Source: Hyphomicrobiales bacterium (GTDB lineage: Bacteria; Pseudomonadota; Alphaproteobacteria; Rhodospirillales; JACKKN01). From it: a stretch of 64,000 nt of DNA. The translations under genes and the position numbers were made by a program. The notes beneath the pieces were generated by a model. That model had not been told where the DNA came from and did not search any database. It worked only from the letters and a program-made list of their open reading frames with translations. Location: the NCBI GenBank assembly GCA_024236415.1, contig JACKKN010000001.1:1-64000 (forward strand), in the 5' to 3' direction. This document shows positions 1 to 8,179 of the stretch, in pieces. The first letter of the stretch is position 1. Each line of letters opens with the position of its first letter.

Positions 1-114
1 GTGCTGGGCGCGGAACAGGTCCGGGTCGGGGCCCGGTCCTTCGTTTTCGCGCAGGCCGTGAACCACACTGTCCCCGGGCCTGCGGGCGATGGCCCGGATA
101 AAGCGGTGGCTCAC
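1..114 (-). CDS. N-terminal fragment of a dimethylarginine dimethylaminohydrolase-like protein (runs off the left edge)
   Basis: Reading leftward from a GTG at 114-112 gives 38 uninterrupted codons starting VSHRFIRAIARRPG and continuing SVVHGLRENEG to the window edge. This resembles the first strand of dimethylarginine dimethylaminohydrolases (guanidino-group-modifying superfamily), which release dimethylamine and citrulline from methylated arginine. The GTG overlaps the TGA stop of cobM (GTGA), so translation is probably coupled and the gene would be the last seen member of the leftward cob run. No catalytic residue lies in the fragment, so the family call rests on N-terminal resemblance only. 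Confidence 0.5.
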   Translation of the reverse strand, partial: MSHRFIRAIARRPGDSVVHGLRENEGPGPDPDLFRAQH

Positions 115-881
115 CCCGCCTCGCCGCGCCGGGGGCGCAGCACGTGGTGGTGGTCGGCGGCGTAGAGGCGCGACTCGGCGAAGTCCCGGTCGGCCAGGGC
201 CGGCCCCACCAGGATCAGGGCCGTGCGGGTCAGGCCCGCCGCCTTCACCTGCTCGCGGATGTCGGCCAGGGTGCCGCGCAGGATCTGCTCGTCGGGCCAG
301 GTGACCCGGTAGGCCACCACCACGGGGCAGTCGGCGCCGTAGAGCGGCGTCAGCTCGCGCACCACCACGGCCAGGTTGGTGACCGACAGGTGGATGGCCA
401 GGGTGGCGCCGGAGCGGCCCAGGGTGGCCAGGTCCTCGCCCTCGGGCATGGCCGAGCTGCGCGTCGCCGTGCGGGTCAGGATCACCGTCTGCGCCACCCC
501 GGGCAGGGTCAGCTCGCCCTTCAGCGCCGCGGCGGCGGCGGCGAAGGCGGGCACGCCGGGGGTCACGTCGTAGGGGATGCCCAGGTCGTCCAGGCGGCGC
601 ATCTGCTCGGCGATGGCGCCGTAGAGCGACGGGTCGCCGGAATGGACCCGGGCCACGTCCTGCCCGGCGGCGTGGGCGGCCGCCATCTCGGCCAGGATCT
701 CGTCCAGGTGCAGGGGCGCCGTGTCGATGACCCGGGCGCCCGAAGGCGCCTCGGCGATGACCGCCTCGGGCACCAGGGATCCGGCGTAGAGCACCACCGG
801 GCAGGCGCGGATCAGGTCGCGCCCGCGCACGGTGATCAGGTCCGCCGCGCCGGGGCCGGCGCCGATGAAGTGGACGGTCAT
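111..881 (-). CDS. cobM: Precorrin-4 C11-methyltransferase
   Basis: The 256-residue product is a class III SAM-dependent tetrapyrrole methyltransferase. It shows the N-terminal GAGPGAADL loop (about residues 7-15), the HSGDPSLYG motif near residue 80 and PGVPAF near 110. CobM adds the C11 methyl group to precorrin-4 in corrin-ring synthesis, and its length is normal for the family. It lies about 20 bases after the CigR-like gene and its stop overlaps the GTG start of the next leftward gene, so it looks like a member of the cob operon. CbiF is the cobalt-containing counterpart and cannot be told apart by sequence alone. Confidence 0.93.
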   Translation of the reverse strand: MTVHFIGAGPGAADLITVRGRDLIRACPVVLYAGSLVPEAVIAEAPSGARVIDTAPLHLDEILAEMAAAHAAGQDVARVHSGDPSLYGAIAEQMRRLDDLGIPYDVTPGVPAFAAAAAALKGELTLPGVAQTVILTRTATRSSAMPEGEDLATLGRSGATLAIHLSVTNLAVVVRELTPLYGADCPVVVAYRVTWPDEQILRGTLADIREQVKAAGLTRTALILVGPALADRDFAESRLYAADHHHVLRPRRGEAG

Positions 882-901
882 GGCCCCCCCTTGCCCCTCG
901 C

Positions 902-1396
902 CTAGCGCACCGCGCCGCGGATGGCGTCCTCGATGACGTCCAACAGGACGTTGGTGGCGGTCTCGATCAGCACCACGTGGCCGTCGACCACGGCCCGGTG
1001 GGTGCCCTTGGGCGGCGGCGGCAGGCGCCGGTCCAGGTCCCCCGGCAAATCCCGCTTCTCCAGCCCGGGCGGCAGGCGGCCGTCGCGGTCGAGCTTCCTG
1101 GCCAGGCCGGGCGGCAGCGAGTCGCGCTTGGCCAGGCCCGGCGGCAGGCCGCCGCTCTTGTTTCCCTTGGGGCCCTTGGCCCCCTTTTCCTTGGGGCCCT
1201 TGCCGGGCTTGCCGCCGGCGTCCCGGTCGCCGCCGCGCTTGTCCAGGTAATAGTCGCGCACCACGCGGCGCTCCAGCTCGGTGAAGATGGTGCGGGTGAT
1301 GATCTGCTCGGTGCGGGCCTGGGCCGCGACAGGGTTGGGCGTGAGGACCGCGGCCTGCAGGGCCAGCAGCCCGGCGAGGACGATCAGGGTTCGCAT
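902..1396 (-). CDS. Secreted CigR-like protein with LPPGL repeats
   Basis: The 164-residue product begins with a clear signal peptide (MRTLIVLAGLLALQAAV, cleavage expected near VAAQA). A basic, Gly/Lys-rich middle is followed by three LPPGL repeats between about residues 83 and 115, and the protein ends in a short hydrophobic segment with VVDGHVVLIE. The LPPGL pattern is that of the CigR family, periplasmic or surface proteins first named in Salmonella whose general function is unclear. The start overlaps the end of the CbiG-CobJ fusion by 13 bases, so it is translated from within the corrin operon, although no link to cobalamin is known. Confidence 0.7.
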   Translation of the reverse strand: MRTLIVLAGLLALQAAVLTPNPVAAQARTEQIITRTIFTELERRVVRDYYLDKRGGDRDAGGKPGKGPKEKGAKGPKGNKSGGLPPGLAKRDSLPPGLARKLDRDGRLPPGLEKRDLPGDLDRRLPPPPKGTHRAVVDGHVVLIETATNVLLDVIEDAIRGAVR

Positions 1397-3234
1397 GGCG
1401 GGTCTCCTTCGTGACCGGTCTCGGTGGTGCCCCGGTCCATTTTAGCCGCGTAGCCCCGGGGGGTGTAGACCCAGCGGCCCTGGCCGCGCGCGATCAGCCG
1501 GGTCTGGCCGTTGCCCACCACCACCACGGTCAGCATGTCGGCCATGTCCGGGGTCAGCGCGCCCAGGGTGGTCACGTCCACGGTCTCGCCGTCACGGCCC
1601 AGGTTGCGGGCCAGGACCACAGGGGTATCCGGCCCGCGCCCGGTCAACAGGATGTCGCGCGCCCGGGCCAACTGGCTGCGGCGGCGCTGCGACACCGGGT
1701 TGTAGAAGGCGACCACGAAGTCGCCGGCGGCGGCGGCGCGCAGGCGGCGCTCGATCTCTTCCCAGGGGGTCAGCAGGTCCGACAGCGAGATGGTGCAGAA
1801 GTCGTGCCCCATGGGGGCGCCGATGCGCGCCGCCGCGGCCTGGAAGGCCGAGACCCCGGGGCTGACCGCGACGGCGACCCGGTTCCAGTCGGCCCGGTCC
1901 TCGCGGTCCAGCAGCTCGAACACCAGGGTGGCCAGGGCGTAGATGCCGGCGTCGCCGGACCCCACCAGGGCCACGGCCCGGCCCTCGGCGGCCAGGTCGA
2001 GCGCCCTGCGCGCGCGGGCCTCCTCCTGGGCCAGGGGCGAATCGTGGCGCGCCTTGCCGGCGATGACCTCGGCCACCAGGTCGAGATAGAGGCCGTAGCC
2101 GACCACGTCGGTGGCCTCGGACAGCAGGCGCGTGGCCTCGGGCGTGCGCCAGGCCGGGGTGCCGGGGCCGATGCCGACGATGGCCAGGCGGCCGCGCGCG
2201 CGGCCAATCCCGGCCGGGTCCAGGGGCGCCGGGGACCGGGCCACGGCGCAGGTGGTGCGCGCGCCCTTGCGCTTTTCGACCGCCAGCTCCCCCGCCGCGC
2301 CCACGGCGGCCAGGGCCGCCCCTTCCGCGACCCCGTGGCAGCCCACCTCGCGGAACACGACGTCGGACGGGTTGGCCAGGCGCGGGGTTTGGGCCTCCAC
2401 CTCGGCCACGGTGAAGAAGCGGGCCGGCACCTCCAGGTGGGCGGCCAGGGCGTGGACCGCCGCCTCGTCGGCCTTGACGCCCACCGACACCACGCAGGCA
2501 ACCGCCCCAGTGGCCAGGCCGGCGCCGGCCAGGGTTTCCCCGGCCAGGGCGATCAGTTCTTCGGCGTCGGCGCCGCGCTCGCAGCCCACCCCCAGGGCCA
2601 GCACCGGCGGGTGCAGCACCAGGGCGCCGCTTTCCCCCACTTCAGCCCGGTCGGTGACACGGATGCGGTGCGCGCCGCCATCGGTGAATTCAAGTCCCGC
2701 CCCCGTCAGCCAACCGGCGTCGCCGGCCTCGACCTCCAGGGCCACGGGTTCGCCGGCCAGCAGGGCCGCGGCCACGTCCTTGGCCGGGGCCCGGTCGGCC
2801 AGGCGCCAGCCCGGCGGCGGGTCGTCCAGGGCCAGGCCCAGGCGCAGGTCGCCGGCGGTGGTCACGGCGGCCGCGCCGCCGGTCAGGGCGGCCAGGTCCC
2901 GGGCCAGGCGGTTGGCGCCGCCGTGGCCGCCCAGCAGGGGCACGGCGGCCGAGCCGTCCTCGGCCAGGGCCACCACCGGCGGCTCGGCGCGCTTGTCGGC
3001 CAGCAGGGGCGCCAGGGCGCGCACCAGGATGCCGGCGGCGCAGATGCCGACGATCGGCCGCCCGGCACGGAACAGGGATTGCAGGTGGGCGATGGCGTCG
3101 GCGAAGGTCACGTCGCCGGCGCCGGCCCGCCCGGCCAGGCCGTGCACCTCGGCGCCGGGGAATCGCCCGCGCAGGCGCACCGCCAGGGCGGCCCCGGCGG
3201 CGGTCAGGGCGACGAAGACCGGGGCCTCAGCCAT
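1384..3234 (-). CDS. cobJ: CbiG-CobJ fusion: cobalamin ring-contraction protein and precorrin-3B C17-methyltransferase
   Basis: The 616-residue protein joins two activities. Residues 1-335 match CbiG (N-terminal GICAAGILVRAL, then LLGGHGGAN, then a CobE/CbiG_C-like part with GVGCERGADAEEL). Residues 345-595 are a tetrapyrrole methylase (GIGPGTPAWRTPEA, VGSGDAGIYALA, SPGVSAFQAAAARIGAPMGHDF, AFYNPVSQRR), which is CobJ/CbiH. CobJ methylates C17 and contracts the ring. CbiG opens the delta-lactone in the early-cobalt (anaerobic) route, whereas aerobic organisms usually keep only the CobE part. The full CbiG portion is therefore notable beside cobN. The start overlaps the cobI stop by 8 bases. Confidence 0.9.
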   Translation of the reverse strand: MAEAPVFVALTAAGAALAVRLRGRFPGAEVHGLAGRAGAGDVTFADAIAHLQSLFRAGRPIVGICAAGILVRALAPLLADKRAEPPVVALAEDGSAAVPLLGGHGGANRLARDLAALTGGAAAVTTAGDLRLGLALDDPPPGWRLADRAPAKDVAAALLAGEPVALEVEAGDAGWLTGAGLEFTDGGAHRIRVTDRAEVGESGALVLHPPVLALGVGCERGADAEELIALAGETLAGAGLATGAVACVVSVGVKADEAAVHALAAHLEVPARFFTVAEVEAQTPRLANPSDVVFREVGCHGVAEGAALAAVGAAGELAVEKRKGARTTCAVARSPAPLDPAGIGRARGRLAIVGIGPGTPAWRTPEATRLLSEATDVVGYGLYLDLVAEVIAGKARHDSPLAQEEARARRALDLAAEGRAVALVGSGDAGIYALATLVFELLDREDRADWNRVAVAVSPGVSAFQAAAARIGAPMGHDFCTISLSDLLTPWEEIERRLRAAAAGDFVVAFYNPVSQRRRSQLARARDILLTGRGPDTPVVLARNLGRDGETVDVTTLGALTPDMADMLTVVVVGNGQTRLIARGQGRWVYTPRGYAAKMDRGTTETGHEGDPPCEP

Positions 3235-3934
3235 CGCCGGGCCTCGCCACCAGGACCATGGAGAAGTAGGGCGCAGCGCCCGCCGGCACGTCGCGCAGGG
3301 GCAGCACGCGCTGTTTCTCCATGGTGGCGTACTCCACGTACCAGGCCCGGTCCACGAGCCCCAGGGACTCGACGACGGCGCGCACCTTGTCCAGGTGCCG
3401 GCCCACCTTCATGATGGCGGCGGCGTCGCTGCGGGCCAGGCGGTCGGCCATGTCGGCCTCGTCCAGGGGCCCGGGGATGACCGTCAGCACGTCGGCCCGG
3501 GACACCAGGGGCGCGCCCGCGACGGCGGCGCAGGCGCCCAGCGACGAGACCCCCGGCACCACCACCGTGGGATGGGCCGGCGCCAACCGGTCGTGCAGGT
3601 ACATGAACGAGCCGTAGAAGAACGGGTCGCCCTCGCACAGCACGGCCACGTCGCGGCCGGCGTCCAGGTGGCCGGCGATCTGGGCCGCGTAGGCGTCGTA
3701 GACCCCGTGCGCCGGAAACCGGCCGGGCACCATGGGGGTGCGGATGACGATCTCGGTGCGGCCGGGCGGGATATGCGGCGCGGCGATGGCCCGGGCCAGG
3801 CTGTCACCCGTTTCGGTGGCCGGATAGGCGATCACCGGCGCCGCCGCCAGGATGCGGTGCGCCTTGAGGGTGATCAGCTCCGGGTCGCCCGGGCCGATGC
3901 CGAGGCCGTAGAGGGTGGCGGTCTTTTGAGCCAT
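3227..3934 (-). CDS. cobI: Precorrin-2 C20-methyltransferase
   Basis: The 235-residue SAM-dependent methyltransferase starts MAQKTATLYGLGIGPGDPELIT and carries LCEGDPFFYGSF near residue 100 and VPGVSSLGACAA near 125, the pattern of CobI/CbiL. It adds the C20 methyl group to precorrin-2, the first committed corrin methylation after uroporphyrinogen methylation. Its stop overlaps the start of the downstream fusion gene. The start codon is embedded in a tandem heptamer repeat with only a poor purine stretch upstream. A 95-base gap separates it from cobL. Confidence 0.93.
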   Translation of the reverse strand: MAQKTATLYGLGIGPGDPELITLKAHRILAAAPVIAYPATETGDSLARAIAAPHIPPGRTEIVIRTPMVPGRFPAHGVYDAYAAQIAGHLDAGRDVAVLCEGDPFFYGSFMYLHDRLAPAHPTVVVPGVSSLGACAAVAGAPLVSRADVLTVIPGPLDEADMADRLARSDAAAIMKVGRHLDKVRAVVESLGLVDRAWYVEYATMEKQRVLPLRDVPAGAAPYFSMVLVARPGDG

Positions 3935-3960
3935 CAGCTTTCAGCTCTCAGCGTTCAGCT
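3933..3960 (-). repeat. Four tandem GCTGANN heptamers covering the cobI start
   Basis: Read leftward, four consecutive 7-base units (GCTGAAC, GCTGAGA, GCTGAAA, GCTGATG) run into the cobI ATG, which forms part of the last unit. Short AGCTGA-type heptamer arrays occur scattered in many bacterial genomes as simple repeats. Here the array takes the place of the ribosome-binding region, so copy-number change would alter the spacing upstream of cobI. Confidence 0.75.
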
Positions 3961-3996
3961 TGCGGGCGGTGCCCGGCGGAAACGGCGACGGAATGG

Positions 3997-4016
3997 ATTC
4001 CCGCCTGCGCGGGAAT
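3997..4016 (+). repeat. REP-like palindrome A
   Basis: A 20-base palindrome with 8-base arms and a CTGC loop (attcccgc/gcgggaat) is preceded by gacggaatgg and followed by gacg. It sits alone in the gap between cobL and cobI. The same head-plus-stem layout recurs at 10641, 10738, 20031 and 20143. Confidence 0.85.
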
Positions 4017-4029
4017 GACGGTTGAGGGG

Positions 4030-5268
4030 TCATGTCTTTATTCCGCGATACTGCAGCACCGGCGCCAGGGGCTCCATGCGGGTCAGGCTGCCGATCTTCT
4101 TCTCGCGTTCGATGGCGATGCGGATGAATTCGCCTCCCCGTGCGGCCCTGAAGGCCATCAGGGCCTGCTCGGCTTCCAGGGTAACGGCGTTGGCCACGAA
4201 CAGGCCGCCGGGTGCCAGGGCGTCCCAGCAGGCGTTGAGCAGGCCCGGCGCCGAGATGCCGCCGCCCACGAACACCGCGTCGGGCCGGGCTTCTTCGGCG
4301 GCGAAGGCGTCGGGCGCCGCGGCGGTCACCACCCTGAGGCGCGGCACGCCCATGGCGGCGGCGTTGCGGGCGGCGGCGGCGGCGCGCCCCGGGTCGCGCT
4401 CGAAGGCCACGCAGCGGGCCTCGGCATGGCCCTTCTCCACGGCCTTGAGGGGGGGTGCTGTGCGCAGCCACTCGATGCCCACGCTGCCCGAGCCGGCGCC
4501 CACGTCCCACAGCACGGCCCCGGCCCGGGGCGCCAGGGCCGAAACGGTGACGGCGCGCACCTCGCGCTTGGTGATCTGGCCGTCGTGCTCGAACAGGTCA
4601 TCGGCCAGGCCCGGCACCCGGGGCAGGACCCGGGCGTCCGGGCCGGGGCGGCACTCGACGGCGATGGTGTTCAGGTCCGCCGTGCGCCGTTCGCCCCAGG
4701 TCTCGGCGGTGCCGTCGACCCGGTTCTCCTCGGGTCCGCCCATGTGCTCGAACACGGAGATGGGGGAGCCGCCGAAGCCCCGTTCGGTCAGCAGTTTCGC
4801 CACCTGGGCCGGCGTCCCGCCGTCCTGGCTCAGGGTCACCAGGCGCACCCAGGGGGCGATATGGAGGTTGAGCGTTTCCAGCGGCCGGCCGTGGACGGTC
4901 ACCAGCTCGACATCGGCGGCGGACCACAGCATGCGCGCGCAGGCCAGCGCGAAGGCGCCCGGGTGCGGGATGACGAACAGGTCCGCCGGCGCGAAGCGGC
5001 GGGTCAGGTTGGCCCCGGCGCCGTAGTACATGGGGTCCCCCGTGGCCAGGACCACCACCCGCCGGCCGCGCCATTTGGCCATCTCGTCCATGGTCTCGCG
5101 CAGGCCGGCGGCCCAGGTCAGGCGCGCGGCCGACGTGTCGGGGACCATGGCCTGGTGGCGGTCGCCGCCGACCAGCAGCTCGGCGCCCGCGACCAGGGCG
5201 CGGGCCGCCTCGCTGAGGCCGGCCAGGCCGTCGTCGCCGACGCCGATGACGGTGATCCAGGGGCTCAC
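4030..5268 (-). CDS. cobL: Precorrin-6Y C5,15-methyltransferase (decarboxylating)
   Basis: The 412-residue protein contains a CbiE-type N-terminal methylase (ITVIGVGDDGLAGLSEAAR, GDPMYYGAG near residue 75) fused to a CbiT-type C-terminal domain (VLWDVGAGSGSVGIEWLRT near 245). CobL methylates C5 and C15 of precorrin-6B and removes the C12 acetate carboxyl. I chose the GTG at 5268-5266 because VSPWITVIGVGDDG gives the family's normal N terminus and it overlaps the cobH stop (GTGA). The reading frame continues upstream but only as a shadow of cobH. Confidence 0.92.
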   Translation of the reverse strand: MSPWITVIGVGDDGLAGLSEAARALVAGAELLVGGDRHQAMVPDTSAARLTWAAGLRETMDEMAKWRGRRVVVLATGDPMYYGAGANLTRRFAPADLFVIPHPGAFALACARMLWSAADVELVTVHGRPLETLNLHIAPWVRLVTLSQDGGTPAQVAKLLTERGFGGSPISVFEHMGGPEENRVDGTAETWGERRTADLNTIAVECRPGPDARVLPRVPGLADDLFEHDGQITKREVRAVTVSALAPRAGAVLWDVGAGSGSVGIEWLRTAPPLKAVEKGHAEARCVAFERDPGRAAAAARNAAAMGVPRLRVVTAAAPDAFAAEEARPDAVFVGGGISAPGLLNACWDALAPGGLFVANAVTLEAEQALMAFRAARGGEFIRIAIEREKKIGSLTRMEPLAPVLQYRGIKT

Positions 5269-5912
5269 GCCGGGTCCCCCGAGGTGATGTCCCAGGCCAT
5301 GGCGTTGACGGCGGCGGCGGCCAGCGCACTGCCGCCGCGGCGCCCGCGCAGGGTCACGTAGGGGACCGCGCCGGCCTGCGCGATCAGCGCCTCCTTGGAT
5401 TCGGCGGCGCCCACGAAGCCCACCGGGAAGCCCAGGATCACCGCCGGCGGCGGCGCGCCGGCGGCCAGCAGTTCCAGCAGGCGAAACAGCGCCGTGGGCG
5501 CGTTGCCGATGGCCACCACGGCGCCGGCCAGGTGCGGCCGCCACAGGTCCACGGCGGCGGCGGATCGGGTGGTGCCCTCGGCCGCGGCCGCCGCGGCCAC
5601 GCGGTCGTCGTTCAGCGTGCAGATCACCGCGTTGTCGGCCGGCAGGTGCCGGCGCATGATGCCCAGCTCCACCATGCGCGCGTCCACCAGCACCGGCGCC
5701 CCCGCCGCCAGGGCGGCGCGGCCCGCCGCCACCGGGTCGCCCCCGGCGGCCAGGTCGCCGACGATGTCGACCATGCCGCAGGCGTGGATCAGGCGCACCG
5801 CCAGGCGCTCCAGGTCCGGCGACAGGCCGGCCAGGTCGGCCTCGGCGCGGATGGCGCCGAAGGAGGCGCGGTAGATGGCCGCCGGATCGCGGATGTAGTC
5901 GTCGCCCGACAC
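5265..5912 (-). CDS. cobH: Precorrin-8X methylmutase
   Basis: The 215-residue protein shows the CobH/CbiC signature: LAVRLIHACGMVDIVGDLA near residues 30-50, whose histidine is the proposed catalytic acid, and LGFPVGFVGAAESKEAL near 160. It moves a methyl group from C11 to C12 to give hydrogenobyrinic acid. Only one base separates it from the cbiX stop, and it overlaps cobL, so all three are almost certainly one transcript. Confidence 0.94.
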   Translation of the reverse strand: MSGDDYIRDPAAIYRASFGAIRAEADLAGLSPDLERLAVRLIHACGMVDIVGDLAAGGDPVAAGRAALAAGAPVLVDARMVELGIMRRHLPADNAVICTLNDDRVAAAAAAEGTTRSAAAVDLWRPHLAGAVVAIGNAPTALFRLLELLAAGAPPPAVILGFPVGFVGAAESKEALIAQAGAVPYVTLRGRRGGSALAAAAVNAMAWDITSGDPA

Positions 5913-5913
5913 C

Positions 5914-6948
5914 CTACTTCTCCGGCGCCTCGCCGTGGGAATGGCCGTGGTCGTGGTCGTGCCCGTGGTGATGGTGGTGGTGATGCCCGTGCCCGTGAGA
6001 ATGCCCGTGGGCGTGCTGGTGGGCGCCGTGGTCGTGGGGGTCGGCCTCGGTGCCGGCGCCGCGCACGTGGTGGTGGTGGCCCACTTGGACCGCCCCCTGG
6101 TCGCCCTCGTAGCCGATGATCTGCTCGCGGTACTTGCACAGCGAGCAGTTCATGACGTTGTCGCCCGTGAGCACCTCCTGCACCCGGTCGACGAAGCAGT
6201 CGATCAGGTAGGGATGGTCGTTGAGATAGGGCGCCTTGACGATCTCCACCTCCGGGTGGGCGGCCGCGGCGGCGTCGGCCCAGTCGTAGATGCGGCGCAC
6301 CAGGATGCCCGTGAACAGGAAGTAGGGGAACACGATGATGCGCTTGAAGCCCAGCTTGACGGCCCGCGCCAGCCCGGCGTCCACCAGCGGATAGGCGACC
6401 CCCGAATAGCTGGTCTCGGCCCAGCCGAAGCCCATGCCCTCCCACAGCATGCGGGTGACCTTGCAGACGTTGGAGTTGGCGTCCGGGTCCCGGGTGCCGC
6501 GGCCGACCACCATCAGCAGGGTGTCCTCGCGGGCCACGGGGGTGCCGGCGTTGGCGGCGGCCTCGGCCTGTTCGATGCGTTCGGTGGACGCCTTCAACAG
6601 GCGGTGGTCGATGGCCAGCTCGCGGCCGAAGGCCACCTCCAGGTCCGGGTGCTCGGCGGCGAAGTTGTTGACCTCGCTGGGCAGGTCGTTCTTCACGTGG
6701 CCGGCGGCGAACAGCATGCCGGGGATGCAGATGATGCGCTCGGCGCCGCGGTCGCGCAGCTTGTCGAGGCCGGTGCGGATCACCGGCAGGGCGAATTCCA
6801 GGAACCCGCTTTCCACGTCGTAGTCGGGCATGCGGTCGCGGAAATGGGTGGCGAGGGTGTTGAATTCGCGCACGGCGGCCTCGTCGCGGCTGCCGTGGCC
6901 GCAGATCATCACGGCCGTGCGGGGGCCTTGCGGGGAAGATGGGGTCAT
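5914..6948 (-). CDS. cbiX: Sirohydrochlorin cobaltochelatase, long CbiX type with Fe-S motif and His-rich tail
   Basis: The 344-residue protein contains two CbiX halves (VMICGHGSRDEA near residue 13; LMVVGRGTRDPDANS near 155), then MNCSLCKY near 275, which fits the MXCXXC motif that ligates an Fe-S centre in long-form CbiX. It ends in about 50 residues that are roughly half histidine. CbiX inserts cobalt into sirohydrochlorin in the early-cobalt route. The ATG at 6948 (MTPSSPQG) is chosen because upstream codons only mirror the divergent cobD gene. The gene leads the corrin operon. The tail is probably a metal store. Confidence 0.88.
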   Translation of the reverse strand: MTPSSPQGPRTAVMICGHGSRDEAAVREFNTLATHFRDRMPDYDVESGFLEFALPVIRTGLDKLRDRGAERIICIPGMLFAAGHVKNDLPSEVNNFAAEHPDLEVAFGRELAIDHRLLKASTERIEQAEAAANAGTPVAREDTLLMVVGRGTRDPDANSNVCKVTRMLWEGMGFGWAETSYSGVAYPLVDAGLARAVKLGFKRIIVFPYFLFTGILVRRIYDWADAAAAAHPEVEIVKAPYLNDHPYLIDCFVDRVQEVLTGDNVMNCSLCKYREQIIGYEGDQGAVQVGHHHHVRGAGTEADPHDHGAHQHAHGHSHGHGHHHHHHHGHDHDHGHSHGEAPEK

Positions 6949-7102
6949 GCCTGGTCCTTGCCTTCGAGCGGATGTCCGGGCCGCCGACGGCGCCCCGGCC
7001 CGGTGCCGGCTGGTCATGGCCTCCGGCCGGCCGCCGGAGCGGCGATCATAGGGCCCGCCCCGGGCCTTGTCAGCACCGGAAGGCGGCGAAAGGCTTCCCA
7101 AG

Positions 7103-7139
7103 GACGACTTTTCCCGGGGCCATTGACGACTTTTCCCGG
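7103..7139. repeat. Two 15-base direct repeats between cbiX and cobD
   Basis: gacgacttttcccgg occurs at 7103-7117 and again at 7125-7139, a period of 22 bases or about two helical turns. The pair ends 20 bases before the cobD ATG, in the only intergenic space serving the divergent cbiX and cobD genes. The position suits an operator for a regulator binding one DNA face, or overlapping promoter elements. No regulator is identifiable. Confidence 0.5.
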
Positions 7140-7158
7140 TGCGACCAGACTGCGGGCC

Positions 7159-8166
7159 ATGTTCACCCTCGGCCGCACCGGCGACATCCACGGATTCGAC
7201 CCCCTGGTCCTGCTGCTCATGGCGCTGCTGGCCGAGGCCTACCTGGGCGACATGGGCCTGCTGTTCCGCTTCGTGAAGCATCCGGTGGCCGTCATCGGCG
7301 GCTGGATCGACGTGCTGGACCGCAAGCTGAACCGCGAAAACCGGGGCCAGATGGACCGCGCCGTGCGCGGCGCCATCGCCGTGACCGTGGTGGTGGTGCC
7401 CTGCGCCGCCATCGGCTGGGCCATCGCCTGGCTGAGCCTGAACCACACCTTCGGCTGGATGCTGGAACTGTTCGTGGTCATTACCCTGATGGCCCAGCGC
7501 GGCCTCTATGACCACGTGCGCGCCGTCGCCGTGGGCCTGTCGAACAGCCTGGAGGACGGGCGCCAGGCCGTGGCGCACATCGTCGGCCGCGACCCCCAGC
7601 ACCTGGATACCCACGGGGTCGCCCGGGCGGCCATCGAATCCTGCGCCGAGAACTTCGGCGACGGGGTGGTGGGGCCGGTGTTCTGGTACCTGCTGTTCGG
7701 CCTGCCGGGACTGCTGGTGTACAAGGCGGTCAACACCCTGGACAGCATGATCGGCCACAGGACCCCGCGCCACCGCGCCTTCGGCCTGGTGGCGGCGCGC
7801 CTGGACGACGTGCTGAACCTGGTGCCGGCGCGCCTGGCCGGGCTCTACCTGGCCCTGGCCGCCCTGTTCGTGCCTACGGCGCGGCCGGGGCGCGCCGTGG
7901 CGGTGATGCTGCGCGACGCCGGCAAGCACCGCTCGGTCAACGCCGGCTGGCCCGAGGGCGCCATGGCCGGGGCGCTGGACCTGGCCCTGGCCGGGCCGCG
8001 GCGCTACGCCCAGGGGGTGGTCAAGGACGCCTGGATCGGCGACGGCTCGGCCCGGGCCGGGGTCACCGACATCCGCCGGGCGCTGTACCTGTACGTGGTC
8101 GCCTGCCTGCTGAACGCCCTTGTGGTCGCCGCCGTGGTGGTGGTGCGCATGGGCATGGACGGCTGA
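7159..8166 (+). CDS. cobD: Adenosylcobinamide-phosphate synthase (CbiB/CobD)
   Basis: The 335-residue integral membrane protein has family motifs HPVAVIGGWIDVLDR near residue 43 and NTLDSMIGHR near 195, with four or five hydrophobic segments. CobD attaches aminopropanol, or its phosphate, to adenosylcobyric acid. The ATG at 7159 gives the expected N terminus. It diverges from cbiX and is followed 13 bases later by an AEC transporter gene. The name follows the Pseudomonas denitrificans scheme, where Salmonella uses cbiB. Confidence 0.93.
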   Translation: MFTLGRTGDIHGFDPLVLLLMALLAEAYLGDMGLLFRFVKHPVAVIGGWIDVLDRKLNRENRGQMDRAVRGAIAVTVVVVPCAAIGWAIAWLSLNHTFGWMLELFVVITLMAQRGLYDHVRAVAVGLSNSLEDGRQAVAHIVGRDPQHLDTHGVARAAIESCAENFGDGVVGPVFWYLLFGLPGLLVYKAVNTLDSMIGHRTPRHRAFGLVAARLDDVLNLVPARLAGLYLALAALFVPTARPGRAVAVMLRDAGKHRSVNAGWPEGAMAGALDLALAGPRRYAQGVVKDAWIGDGSARAGVTDIRRALYLYVVACLLNALVVAAVVVVRMGMDG

Positions 8167-8179
8167 CCGGCGGGGCGCC

